A DNA stretch of 64,000 nucleotides from Pseudomonas solani (GTDB taxonomy: Bacteria; Pseudomonadota; Gammaproteobacteria; Pseudomonadales; Pseudomonadaceae), in contig NZ_AP023081.1 in NCBI RefSeq assembly GCF_026072635.1, forward strand, positions 280,501-344,500. Direction: 5' to 3'. The notes beneath the pieces are model-generated. The model made no database searches. It saw only the letters and a list, made by a program, of their open reading frames with translations, and was not told where the DNA came from. Position numbers and translations under genes: made by a program. This document shows, in pieces, positions 9,559-18,608 of this stretch (the first letter of the stretch is position 1; each line of letters opens with the position of its first letter).

Positions 9559-10995
9559 TCACTCCTGGATGTACACCACATGGGTGTGGGTGAACTCGTA
9601 CAGCCCGTGCTTGCCGTCCGCACCACCGATACCGGATTTGCGCGTGCCGGCGTGGTAGCCCTGCATGGCCTCGAAGTTCTCGCGGTTGACGTAGGTCTCG
9701 CCGAAGTCGATCTCGCGGCTGGCCTTCAGCGCCGCGCCGAGGCTGCGGGTGTAGATGGATGAGGTCAGGCCGTACTCGCTGTCGTTGGCCAGGGCGATGG
9801 CTTCGTCGAGGTCGTCGACGATCTGGATCGGCAGCACCGGGCCGAAGATCTCCTTGCGCATGATCTCCATGTCCGCCTTGCAACCGGCCAGCACCGTGGG
9901 CTGGTAGTGGAAGCCCTTACCCTTGTCCGCCACCGCGCCGCCGGTGACCACCTGGGCACCCTGGCCCTGGGCGGTGCGCACCATCTGCGCGACCTTGTCG
10001 AGGCCGGCCTGGTTGATCAGCGGGCCCATGTCCAGCTCGGCGTTTTCGGAGGGGTTGCCGTAGCGGGTGGCGGCCATGGCCGAGGCGATCTTGTCGATGA
10101 AGGCATCAGCCACCTTGCGCTCCACATAGACGCGCTCGGCGCAGTTGCACACCTGCCCGGTGTTGATCACCCGCGAGGCGGTGATGGCGGTCACCGCCAG
10201 GTCCAGGTCGGCGTCGGCGAGGACGATGGCCGGGGCCTTGCCACCCAGCTCCAGGTTGAGCTTGGTGATGTTCGGCGCGGCGGCGGCCATGATCCGCGCG
10301 CCGGTGCCGACACTGCCGGTGAAGCTGATCAGGTCCACGCCCGCGTGGCTGGTGAGGCTGTGGCCGACGCTGGCGCCGCGCCCGCCGACGACGTTGAACA
10401 CGCCGCTGGGCAGGTCCGTCTCGGCCACCAGGCGGGCGAATTCGTAGCAGTTGATCGGCGTTTCTTCGCTGGGCTTGATGACGATGGTGTTGCCGGTCAG
10501 CAGGGCCGGCGCCATCTTCCGGGCGATGAGGAAGAACGGGAAGTTCCACGGCAGGATGCCGGCCACCACGCCCAGCGGCTTGCGCAGCAGGAACACGTGT
10601 TCGTTGACCCGGTCGCTGGTCAGCACCTCGCCTTCCAGGCGCCGCGCCCACTCGGCCATGTAGTCCAGGTAGTCGGCGGTGAAGTTGACCTCCACCAGCG
10701 CCAGCGCCGGCACCTTGCCCTGCTCACGGGTGATGATCCGCGCCAGGCGCTCGGCATTGGCGCGCACCTTGGTGGCGATCTGGCGCAGGTAGCCGGCGCG
10801 CTCGATGGCCGGCTTGGCGGCCCAGGCCTTCTGCGCGCCACGGGCGGCGGCGATGGCGCGCTCCACCTGCTCGACGGGGGATTCCGGCACCCGCGCCAGC
10901 AGCTCGGCGTTGGCCGGGTTGTGCACCTCGATGTGCTGGTCGCTGCCGACGAAGGCGTTGGCGATGTAGTTCTGGTAGAGGGGGGTCTCGGTCAT
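9559..10995 (-). CDS. NAD-dependent aldehyde dehydrogenase, AldA (lactaldehyde/glycolaldehyde) type
   Basis: The 478-residue protein is a complete aldehyde dehydrogenase. It has the glutamate-containing LNLELGGKAP near residue 250 and the catalytic Cys in NTGQVCNCAERVYV near residue 285, with the cofactor segment PWNFPFFLIARKMAPAL before them. The N-terminus and the GQVCNC context resemble E. coli AldA more than ExaC. It starts 59 bp after the quinohaemoprotein alcohol dehydrogenase on the same strand, so the pair probably converts an alcohol through its aldehyde to an acid. The first enzyme is exported while this one has no signal peptide, so the aldehyde must cross the inner membrane. The true substrate cannot be read from the sequence. 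Confidence 0.88.
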   Translation of the reverse strand: MTETPLYQNYIANAFVGSDQHIEVHNPANAELLARVPESPVEQVERAIAAARGAQKAWAAKPAIERAGYLRQIATKVRANAERLARIITREQGKVPALALVEVNFTADYLDYMAEWARRLEGEVLTSDRVNEHVFLLRKPLGVVAGILPWNFPFFLIARKMAPALLTGNTIVIKPSEETPINCYEFARLVAETDLPSGVFNVVGGRGASVGHSLTSHAGVDLISFTGSVGTGARIMAAAAPNITKLNLELGGKAPAIVLADADLDLAVTAITASRVINTGQVCNCAERVYVERKVADAFIDKIASAMAATRYGNPSENAELDMGPLINQAGLDKVAQMVRTAQGQGAQVVTGGAVADKGKGFHYQPTVLAGCKADMEIMRKEIFGPVLPIQIVDDLDEAIALANDSEYGLTSSIYTRSLGAALKASREIDFGETYVNRENFEAMQGYHAGTRKSGIGGADGKHGLYEFTHTHVVYIQE

Positions 10996-11054
10996 GGTCG
11001 CTCTCGCTTGCTTTCAGGGAGTGGAACGGGCGGGCATCCGGCCCGCCCGGCGGA

Positions 11055-13223
11055 TCACTTGGCGCTGAAGCGCTTCCAGGCGTCGCCTTCCTGCTTGAGG
11101 TCATGGGCGCGCTTGATCAGGTACTGGTGGATCTGCTCGACCTCGGCGGCGTTGAACGCCTCGGCGAAGGACGGCATGCCGTCGGGCACGCGACCGCCGT
11201 AGAGAATGCCGAGGAACATCTGGTGCTTCTCGCTCGTCAGCTTGCGCAGGTCCGGCAGCACGCCGCCGCTCACCGCGTGGATGCCGTGGCACTGGGAGCA
11301 GTGGCCGTCGTAGAGCTTGGCGCCGGCCTCGACGTCCGCGGCGCTGGCGGTCAGTGGCGGCGGCTGCGGAGCGTCGGCCGGCGGTGCCGGCTCCTGCAGC
11401 TTGGCGGTGCCGCCGAGCTTGTAGGTCAGCACCTGGGAGAACGGCTGCACGCCAGCACGCAGGGACAGGGCCCCGGCGAAGGTGGAAAAGGCGCCGCCCC
11501 AGCCGGCCATGAAGGTCACGTACTGCTCGCCGTCGACGCTGTAGGTCACCGGTGCAGCCATCACGCCGCTGGCGGCGGGCTGCTCCCAGAGCTTCTTGCC
11601 GCTGTCGGCGGCGTAGGCGATCACCCGGCCATCGGCGCTGCCCTCGAACACCAGGTTGCCCGCGGTGCTCAGGGTGCCGCCGTTGAAGATGGTGACGTAG
11701 GGCACTTCCCAGACCGGCTCCTGTTTCACCGGGTCCCAGGCGATCAGCTTGCCGGACCAGGTCTTGGCCATTTCCAGCAGGCCGTCCGGGCCCTCGGGCA
11801 TCATCCCGGTCTTCAGGCCCAGCTGGTACATGCTCTTGAACGGGTTGCGCTTGGGCGCATCCGGGATGTGCTCGTAGTAGGCCGACATGATGTGCGCCGG
11901 GATGTACACCAGCCCGGTGTTGGGGTTGTAGGACATCGGGTGCCAGTCATGGGCGCCCCAGAAGGCCGGGGTCACCAGGTTGCGCTTGCCGTTCTTCCAG
12001 TAGGCGGCGTTCTCCTCGTCGACGATGGGCCGGCCGGTCTTCATGTCCATGCCCTTGGTCCAGTTCTGCGGCACGATGCCCTTGGCCGAGAGCAGCTCGC
12101 CGGTGGCGCGGTCGATGACGTAGAAGAAGCCGTTCTTCGGCGCCTGCATCAGCACCTTGCGCTGCTTACCCTCGATGGGCAGCTCGGCGAGGATCATGTG
12201 CTGGGTGGCGGTGAAGTCCCAGGCGTCGCCGGGGGTGGTCTGGTAGTGCCAGGCGTATTCGCCGGTGTCGGCATTGACCGCGACGATGGAGGACAGGAAC
12301 AGGTTGTCGCCCTTGGCCTGGCTGCGCCATTTCGGGTCCCACAGCGAACCGTTGCCGACGCCGATGTAGAGCAGGTTCAGCTCCGGGTCGAAGGCGAAGG
12401 AGTCCCAGGCGGTGCCACCGCCGCCCTGCTCGACGAAGGCGTCGCCGAACCAGGTCTTGCGGGCGATCTCCATGGCCTTGTCTTCCGGCGGCAGCTTGGG
12501 GTCGCCCGGCACGGTGAAGAAGCGCCAGGCCTGCTTGCCGGTCTCGGCGTCGTAGGCGGTGACATAGCCGCGCACGCCGAACTCGGCGCCGCCGTTGCCG
12601 ATGATCACCTTGCCGTTCACCACGCGCGGCGCACCGGTGATGGTGTAGCTGCGCTTCTTGTCGTTGCGCGTGTCCACCGACCAGACGCGCTTGCCGGTCT
12701 TGGCGTCGATGGCCTCCAGGCGGCCGTCGAGCACGCCGACGTAGACCTTGTCCTTCCACACCGCCACGCCGCGGTTCACCGCGTCGCAGCAGGCCTCGCC
12801 GGCGCGGTTGCGGTCCGACTGCGGGTCGTACTTCCACAGCAGCTTGCCGTTGCGCGCATCCAGCGCGTAGACCACCGAGAACGGGCCGGTGGTGTACATC
12901 ACCCCGTCGACCACGATGGGCGTGGCTTCCACGCCGCGGTCCAGGTCGAGCTTGTAGCTCCAGGCCAGGCCGAGCTTGCCGACGTTGTTGTCGTTGATGG
13001 TCTTCAGCGGGCTGTAGCGCTGCTCGTCGTAGGTGCGCCCGTGGCTCATCCAGTTACCGGGCTCCTGGTCGGCGGCGATGATGCGCTTGCCGTCCACGTC
13101 GGCCGCCCACGCGGCCGAGGAACAGGCCACGCCCAGGGCGATGGCGGCGATCAGGTGCTTGAAGGTCGAGGCGGCGGGCGGCGGCTCCCAGCCTCCGCTG
13201 CATTGCAGGCCAATGTGCTTCAT
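11055..13223 (-). CDS. Quinohaemoprotein (type II) alcohol dehydrogenase, PQQ plus cytochrome c
   Basis: The 722-residue periplasmic enzyme has a signal peptide ending near AAWA (residue 40), an eight-bladed PQQ propeller, and a C-terminal cytochrome c domain. The vicinal disulphide Cys145-Cys146 (GEACCDAVNRG) and a catalytic-region GDAWDFT motif are present. Thr sits two residues after the Asp, which indicates a calcium-type rather than a lanthanide-type site. Haem binding is CSQCH at 642-646, with a probable Met ligand at 683. The size and layout match soluble type II enzymes oxidising butanol, glycols and similar alcohols. The ATG has a GGAGA ribosome site. A sigma-54 element at 13282-13296 and activator half-sites further upstream tie its expression to the AcoR-like regulator. 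The substrate is unknown. Confidence 0.92.
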   Translation of the reverse strand: MKHIGLQCSGGWEPPPAASTFKHLIAAIALGVACSSAAWAADVDGKRIIAADQEPGNWMSHGRTYDEQRYSPLKTINDNNVGKLGLAWSYKLDLDRGVEATPIVVDGVMYTTGPFSVVYALDARNGKLLWKYDPQSDRNRAGEACCDAVNRGVAVWKDKVYVGVLDGRLEAIDAKTGKRVWSVDTRNDKKRSYTITGAPRVVNGKVIIGNGGAEFGVRGYVTAYDAETGKQAWRFFTVPGDPKLPPEDKAMEIARKTWFGDAFVEQGGGGTAWDSFAFDPELNLLYIGVGNGSLWDPKWRSQAKGDNLFLSSIVAVNADTGEYAWHYQTTPGDAWDFTATQHMILAELPIEGKQRKVLMQAPKNGFFYVIDRATGELLSAKGIVPQNWTKGMDMKTGRPIVDEENAAYWKNGKRNLVTPAFWGAHDWHPMSYNPNTGLVYIPAHIMSAYYEHIPDAPKRNPFKSMYQLGLKTGMMPEGPDGLLEMAKTWSGKLIAWDPVKQEPVWEVPYVTIFNGGTLSTAGNLVFEGSADGRVIAYAADSGKKLWEQPAASGVMAAPVTYSVDGEQYVTFMAGWGGAFSTFAGALSLRAGVQPFSQVLTYKLGGTAKLQEPAPPADAPQPPPLTASAADVEAGAKLYDGHCSQCHGIHAVSGGVLPDLRKLTSEKHQMFLGILYGGRVPDGMPSFAEAFNAAEVEQIHQYLIKRAHDLKQEGDAWKRFSAK

Positions 13224-13281
13224 CAGTGGGTCTCCGATTCTTATTAGGGCCGCAGCCTCGCGCCACGGTCCCAGCCCTATC

Positions 13282-13296
13282 GCAATGGCTGTGCCA
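13282..13296 (-). promoter_or_regulatory. Sigma-54 promoter of the quinohaemoprotein operon
   Basis: On the minus strand TGGCAC, five bases, TTGC gives an exact -24/-12 match to the sigma-54 consensus. The predicted start point near 13270 leaves a leader of about 45 bases before the ATG at 13223. A neighbouring sigma-54 activator gene supports the call. Confidence 0.8.
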
Positions 13297-13379
13297 GCGT
13301 TGCGCTGGATGGCTGCAGGGCCCGTGGCAGAAGGGTTTGGCGAGGGAGACGGCGCTAGCGTGATGAAGTTGAGACGCGG

Positions 13380-13432
13380 GCAACTGTCGCAGGCGCAGGA
13401 CAGGCGCAGCGAGAGGTGGAACAGCTGTGTCA
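13380..13432 (-). promoter_or_regulatory. Two activator half-sites upstream of the sigma-54 promoter
   Basis: Plus-strand GCAACTGTCGCA (13380-13391) and ACAGCTGTGTCA (13421-13432) each match the arm ACAGCTGTCGCA found at 7128-7139 with two mismatches. They are 41 bp apart (about four helical turns) and lie roughly 85-150 bp upstream of the -12 element, a usual enhancer position. Confidence 0.5.
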
Positions 13433-13492
13433 GGGCCTGGATGACGCGGCGAGAGCATTGCGAAACGGGCTCGCCAAGCGTCCCCGGCGAGC

Positions 13493-13690
13493 CCGCTTGG
13501 TGGATGAAAAAGCGCCATCCACCCTACGAATTACCGCGCCCGAACCAACCTCGGCGGTAGGCCGGAAGGTAGGGTGGATGACGCTTCACCCATCCACCAT
13601 TGCAGCGTCCGGGCCCGTATGGTGATTGCCGGCCTGCAAGCAACCGTAGGTTGGCGCCGAGCGCAGCGAGGCCCAACGGAGCGATGCCCG
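13493..13690. repeat. 198-bp direct repeat, copy 1
   Basis: This block aligns without gaps to 13756-13953 at a constant offset of 263 bp with only scattered mismatches. It contains hairpins at 13499-13523 and 13571-13600, and the start of the 84-bp palindromic element. It looks like a duplication of a whole intergenic cassette. Confidence 0.85.
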
Positions 13691-13729
13691 GCCTTGCGAC
13701 GTTGGGCTTCGTACCTCAGCCCAACCTAC
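13646..13729. repeat. 84-bp palindromic element (REPIN-like), copy 1
   Basis: The element is bounded by GTAGGTTGG and CCAACCTAC and contains two internal hairpins built on GTTGGGC or AGGCCCAAC. It is the reverse complement of 15914-15997, with the same length and many identical positions. A truncated third copy begins at 13909 inside the second 198-bp repeat. Confidence 0.8.
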
Positions 13730-13755
13730 GGGGACTCCGTGTTTAACGACCAACA

Positions 13756-13953
13756 CCGCTTGGTGGATGAAAAAGCGCCATCCACCCTACCAATCACCGT
13801 GCCCGAACCGACCTCGGCGGTAGGCCGGAATGTAGGGTGGATGACGCTTCACCCATCCACCATTGCAGCGTCCGGGCCCGTATGGTGATTGCCGGCCTGC
13901 ACGCAACCGTAGGTTGGCGCCGAGCGCAGCGAGGCCCAACGGAGCGACGCCCG
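13756..13953. repeat. 198-bp direct repeat, copy 2
   Basis: Near-identical second copy of 13493-13690. Differences include single substitutions in the loops and flanks, with the hairpins kept at 13762-13786 and 13834-13863. After 13953 the sequence diverges, so the 84-bp element is cut short here. Confidence 0.85.
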
Positions 13954-13973
13954 ACCGAGCCGCAAATGCCGAC

Positions 13974-13999
13974 CTGTGGGAGCGGCTTCAGCCGCGAAA
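13974..13999. repeat. Classic Pseudomonas REP unit
   Basis: CTGTGGGAGCGGCTTCAGCC, followed by GCGAAA, matches the widely dispersed Pseudomonas REP pattern (GGGAGCGG, loop, CCGCGA). A second member lies at 54066-54091. Confidence 0.7.
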
Positions 14000-14083
14000 G
14001 ACCCGCCGCCAGCACCTGGCTTCGAGCGGCCGGATGCGCCATCGCGAATGAATTCGCTCCCATAAAGTGGATAACCGATGAGC

Positions 14084-14107
14084 AAAAAAACGGCCCCGAA
14101 GGGCCGT
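14084..14107 (-). terminator. Rho-independent terminator of exaC
   Basis: Read on the minus strand, ACGGCCC, loop TTCG and GGGCCGT form a 7-bp stem followed directly by seven T. It lies about 100 bp past the exaC stop and is the clearest intrinsic terminator in the window. Confidence 0.85.
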
Positions 14108-14210
14108 GGCTCGACAATCATCCGCCCGCCGGAGTGTGCAGCTTGCGCGGGGGGTGGTGGTCGACAAGGGGATTCGGCCCGCAGGCGGCGGGCCGTTCCA
14201 GGCTCGGGGA

Positions 14211-15731
<1,521 letters not shown>

Positions 15732-15836
15732 GACGATGGCCTCTCTTGTCGGAGCCTGGCGCTGGGATGGCCAGGTGATGGGCCGATCTTAGTCAGCGCC
15801 CCGGAGCCCCCGGAATGCCCCCATGGAAGCGATGCC

Positions 15837-15850
15837 TTACTCATTTGGTA
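15837..15850. promoter_or_regulatory. Regulon motif copy (exaC)
   Basis: TTACTCATTTGGTA fits YTACTNCYTTGGTA with one mismatch and lies 105 bp upstream of the exaC start. No sigma-54 element is present in this promoter region. Confidence 0.65.
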
Positions 15851-15913
15851 GTAGATGCGGCGGACGGTTCGAGGCCTCTGCCATCGGCGTTACGGCCTGA
15901 TCACATCGCCCCC

Positions 15914-15997
15914 GTAGGTTGGGCTGAGGCACGAAGCCCAACATGACGCGGCCAGGCATTGCATCGTTGGGCCTCGCTACGCTCGGCGCCAACCTAC
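15914..15997. repeat. 84-bp palindromic element (REPIN-like), copy 2
   Basis: Bounded by GTAGGTTGG and CCAACCTAC, it has two hairpin halves: GTTGGGCT / AGCCCAAC, and GTTGG / CCAAC around a CTCG-rich core. It is an inverted copy of 13646-13729. It begins 13 bp past the chemoreceptor stop at 16011 and may also work as a transcription stop. Confidence 0.8.
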
Positions 15998-16010
15998 AGA
16001 CCGTGCGGGC

Positions 16011-17567
16011 TCAGCCCTGCTCGGGGCGGTAGCCCAGGCGCAGGCCGCCCCAGTGGCGGCCACGGATGAAGATCGGTACCGAGAGGTCGTGCATCAGCTC
16101 GCCGGTGTCGCGGGTGTAGGTCTGCAGCAGTAATGGCTTCTGGTGGCTGCCGCAGCGGATGCCGGTGCGATCACCGAACTTGCGCTTGCTGCGGCTGCGC
16201 AGCATGTCCACCTGGGCATCGCCGACGGGCGGGTGGGCGAAGGCCTGGTTGTGGGTGGGCACGTAGCCTTCCGGGGTACAGGCGATGGCGAAGACCAGGC
16301 CCTCGTGGCGCTTGAGCAGCGGCTCCTGGATCGCCGGCAGCACCTGGTCGGCGTAGCTGTCGAAGCGGGTGCGGAACTTGGGTGGCGCGGTGTTGGGCAC
16401 CGCCTGGTAGTGGCGGTCGAAGAGATCCTCCAGCCCCACCCTGCCCTGCTCGATGTCCGCCTCGAAGCGCCGGGCGATCTGCTCGGCGCCCTCGCGCGCC
16501 AGGTCGTAGACGCGCTGGTGGTAGTCGTCCAGGCCCACCTCGGCGAGGCGCTCGCTGATGGTTTCCGCCTGGCCCTCCAGCTGCACCGCCGCCTCGGCCA
16601 GGCGCTGGGTCTGCTGGTCGCTGATGCCCAGGTCGCTGCGCACCTGGTCGACGGCGGCGAACAGGCTGGTGAGCTGCGCGCGGTTGGTCTCGGCACCGCT
16701 GGCGATGGCACCGATCTGCGCCTCCACGCCCACCGCCAGGCCGGCGATGCTTTCCAGGTGCTGGCCGGTCAGTTCCACCTGGGCCACGCCCTCGTCCAGC
16801 TCGGTGGAGAGGTGTTCGATCTGCGCCACCACCTCGGCGGTCTGGCGCTGGATGTCGGCGACCATCTGCCCCACTTCCTCGGTGGCGCTGGCGGTGCGCC
16901 CGGCCAGGCCGCGCACCTCGTCGGCGACCACGGCGAAGCCGCGCCCGTGCTCCCCGGCCCGCGCCGCCTCGATGGCGGCATTGAGGGCCAGCAGGTTGGT
17001 CTGGCTGGCGACCGACTGGATCACCGAGGTCACCCGCTGGATCTCCTCGCTGCGCTGGCTGAGGGTGGCGATCAGCTCGCGGCTGTCACGGGCGCGGGTG
17101 TTGAGGGCATGCATGCGCGTGATGGCGCTGCGCAACACCTCGCGCCCGGCCTCGCTGCTCTGCCGCGCCTCGCGGGCGGAAGCCTGGGCCTCGTGGCTGA
17201 GGCGGGTGGTGGTCTCTTCGGTATCGATCATCACCTCGGCACTGGCGACGATGCGCGCGGCGGCGTCCAGTTGCGACTCCAGGCGCTCGCCCAGCTGCTT
17301 CACCGAATAGGCCACGCCGGCGGCGGACAGCGCATTGTGGCTGGTGGTGAAGGACAGCTCGCGGGTCAGTCGGGCGATGTCCGTGCCCATCTGCTGCGGC
17401 GCCTCGACAGGCGCCCGGCGCCACAACAACGGCAGCCAACAGGCCGCGATCAGGCCCAGGAGCGCGACGGGCCAGGGCAACCCGGCCAGGTGGACGGCCA
17501 GCAGCAGGAGGGCGGCAAGCAGGGATTGAGCGCAGGCGAGCGCGACGGGCAGGCGGGACGACGACAT
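16011..17567 (-). CDS. Methyl-accepting chemotaxis protein with C-terminal sensor region
   Basis: The 518-residue protein (ATG 17567, ribosome site GAGGTG) has two closely spaced membrane segments at about 7-28 and 31-50, with almost no periplasmic loop. A long coiled coil follows, with the signalling hairpin SQTNLLALNAAIEAARAGEHGRG near residues 205-227. Unusually, sensing appears to be cytoplasmic and C-terminal: residues from about 350 to 515 are non-coil, and end in a Cache/PAS-like strand pattern (HDLSVPIFIRGRHWGGLRLGY). It lies alone between exaC and the adhesin locus. The ligand is unknown; a role in taxis to alcohols or redox state is possible but unsupported. Confidence 0.88.
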   Translation of the reverse strand: MSSSRLPVALACAQSLLAALLLLAVHLAGLPWPVALLGLIAACWLPLLWRRAPVEAPQQMGTDIARLTRELSFTTSHNALSAAGVAYSVKQLGERLESQLDAAARIVASAEVMIDTEETTTRLSHEAQASAREARQSSEAGREVLRSAITRMHALNTRARDSRELIATLSQRSEEIQRVTSVIQSVASQTNLLALNAAIEAARAGEHGRGFAVVADEVRGLAGRTASATEEVGQMVADIQRQTAEVVAQIEHLSTELDEGVAQVELTGQHLESIAGLAVGVEAQIGAIASGAETNRAQLTSLFAAVDQVRSDLGISDQQTQRLAEAAVQLEGQAETISERLAEVGLDDYHQRVYDLAREGAEQIARRFEADIEQGRVGLEDLFDRHYQAVPNTAPPKFRTRFDSYADQVLPAIQEPLLKRHEGLVFAIACTPEGYVPTHNQAFAHPPVGDAQVDMLRSRSKRKFGDRTGIRCGSHQKPLLLQTYTRDTGELMHDLSVPIFIRGRHWGGLRLGYRPEQG

Positions 17568-17787
17568 CGGAGCACCTCGTGCAGCACCGGCCGATGACGC
17601 CTCCCCGGCAGGGGTGGAGGCCGGCAGTGTCTTTTGATTGGTGCCCGCATTAAATCCCTCCGCCGCCGGGCTGCACAGCCTGGCCACCTAGCCATTTAGT
17701 CTTAGTACGACCTGGCGAAAGGCGTGGCATGGACCTGGCCATGGGGAGTAGCGCGGCGTTGCTCCGCGCAGGTGCAACGGCCGCTCC

Positions 17788-17816
17788 GGCCTGGCGGGAC
17801 GGCCGGCCGCCAGGCC
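17788..17816 (-). terminator. Hairpin at the end of the adhesin/sapC operon
   Basis: A perfect 10-bp inverted repeat (GGCCTGGCGG / CCGCCAGGCC) with a 9-base loop lies 20 bp beyond the sapC stop. It has no U-tract. It plausibly marks the 3' end of the long adhesin transcript. Confidence 0.55.
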
Positions 17817-17835
17817 AGGCGGCCGGCCGACACCA

Positions 17836-18579
17836 TCAGTGGGTCACGACCTCGGCGGGCTCGCGGCGCTTCAAGTAGTTGTCGAAGAGCTGGTTGGCAT
17901 TGCCCAGGGACATCAGGTGCGCGTAGATCCAGCCGAGGAAGCCGCTGTGGTGCAGGTCCAGCACCTGCTCGTCCGCCAGCGCCAGGAACTTCTCCTCATC
18001 CACCGCCAGGAAATCGCTGAGCACGAAGCTCTCGCCGCTGGTATGGGACAGCTTGATGGCACGTGGACTGAGCAGGTCGAGGGCGTGCAGCTTCTCGACG
18101 AAGGTGCGGGTCCGCTCCATCTCCGCGGTGAAGTTCTGCAGGAACTGGATCATCTCGTCGAGGTAGTCGCTGTTCTGCCCCTGCGCGTCGAACAGGTCCT
18201 TGCCCTGCTCTTCGCTCCAGCCGCTGAACGCCGCGTCAAAGCAGACGGTGAAGTGGCTGGCTTCGTCCTGGGCCAGCACAAAGGGATAGCGGCGGATGAA
18301 CGCCGGGATGTAGGTGTTGGCCTGCCAGCGCTGCTCGGCGTCGAGGTAGCCGTTGTGCCCCTCCTTCAGCCCCAGCAGCGCGATCGGCGTGGCCTGGCTG
18401 CCCTCGCCGATGAACACCAGCGGGTAATGGCGCGCCGCCTGGAAGAACTCCAGGCCGGCGACCGGCACCAGGTGGGTGGACGCGGCGAAGTCGCAGTTCT
18501 CCGACTGCTGCAGCTTGAGCGCCTGGTGCTGCTCGCGGTTGAGGGCCTGGATATCCTTGTAAAGCAACAGCGTGGTCAT
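17836..18579 (-). CDS. SapC family protein
   Basis: The 247-residue protein belongs to the SapC family, named after a Campylobacter S-layer locus, whose biochemical role is not established. Family-like features are HLVPVAGLEFFQAARHYPLVF and GYLDAEQRWQANTYIPAFIRRYPF, with a helical C-terminal half. There is no signal peptide or membrane segment, so a cytoplasmic location is likely. The ATG at 18579 has a GGAGA ribosome site; the longer ORF from 18828 overlaps tpsB and is rejected. It starts 29 bp after the TpsB stop, so it is probably the last gene of the TPS operon. Placement suggests a function in making, modifying or exporting the adhesin, but no catalytic motif is recognised. Confidence 0.85.
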   Translation of the reverse strand: MTTLLLYKDIQALNREQHQALKLQQSENCDFAASTHLVPVAGLEFFQAARHYPLVFIGEGSQATPIALLGLKEGHNGYLDAEQRWQANTYIPAFIRRYPFVLAQDEASHFTVCFDAAFSGWSEEQGKDLFDAQGQNSDYLDEMIQFLQNFTAEMERTRTFVEKLHALDLLSPRAIKLSHTSGESFVLSDFLAVDEEKFLALADEQVLDLHHSGFLGWIYAHLMSLGNANQLFDNYLKRREPAEVVTH

Positions 18580-18608
18580 CTTGGTTCTCCGTTCTATCGA
18601 TTGAGGGG

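Larger units (their letters stand above)
13224..14210. other. 987-bp non-coding region rich in repeats
   Basis: No gene is supported. The first 220 bp hold the sigma-54 promoter and activator half-sites of the quinohaemoprotein operon. From 13493 to 13953 there is a 198-bp block present twice at a constant offset of 263 bp, containing REP-like hairpins and an 84-bp palindromic element. A classic Pseudomonas REP follows (13974-13999), then the exaC terminator (14084-14107). Short ORFs here overlap the repeats and have no ribosome sites. Confidence 0.8.

Noticed and set aside
13493..13953. CRISPR array or tRNA-like cluster in the repeat-rich gap
   Set aside because: Only two copies at a 263-bp offset, with no regular short spacers and no cas genes; the repeats are REP-type hairpins.
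17690..17712. Further copy of the 14-bp regulon motif (TTTAGTCTTAGTACG) near the chemoreceptor
   Set aside because: The TTGGTA half is absent and overall agreement is poor.
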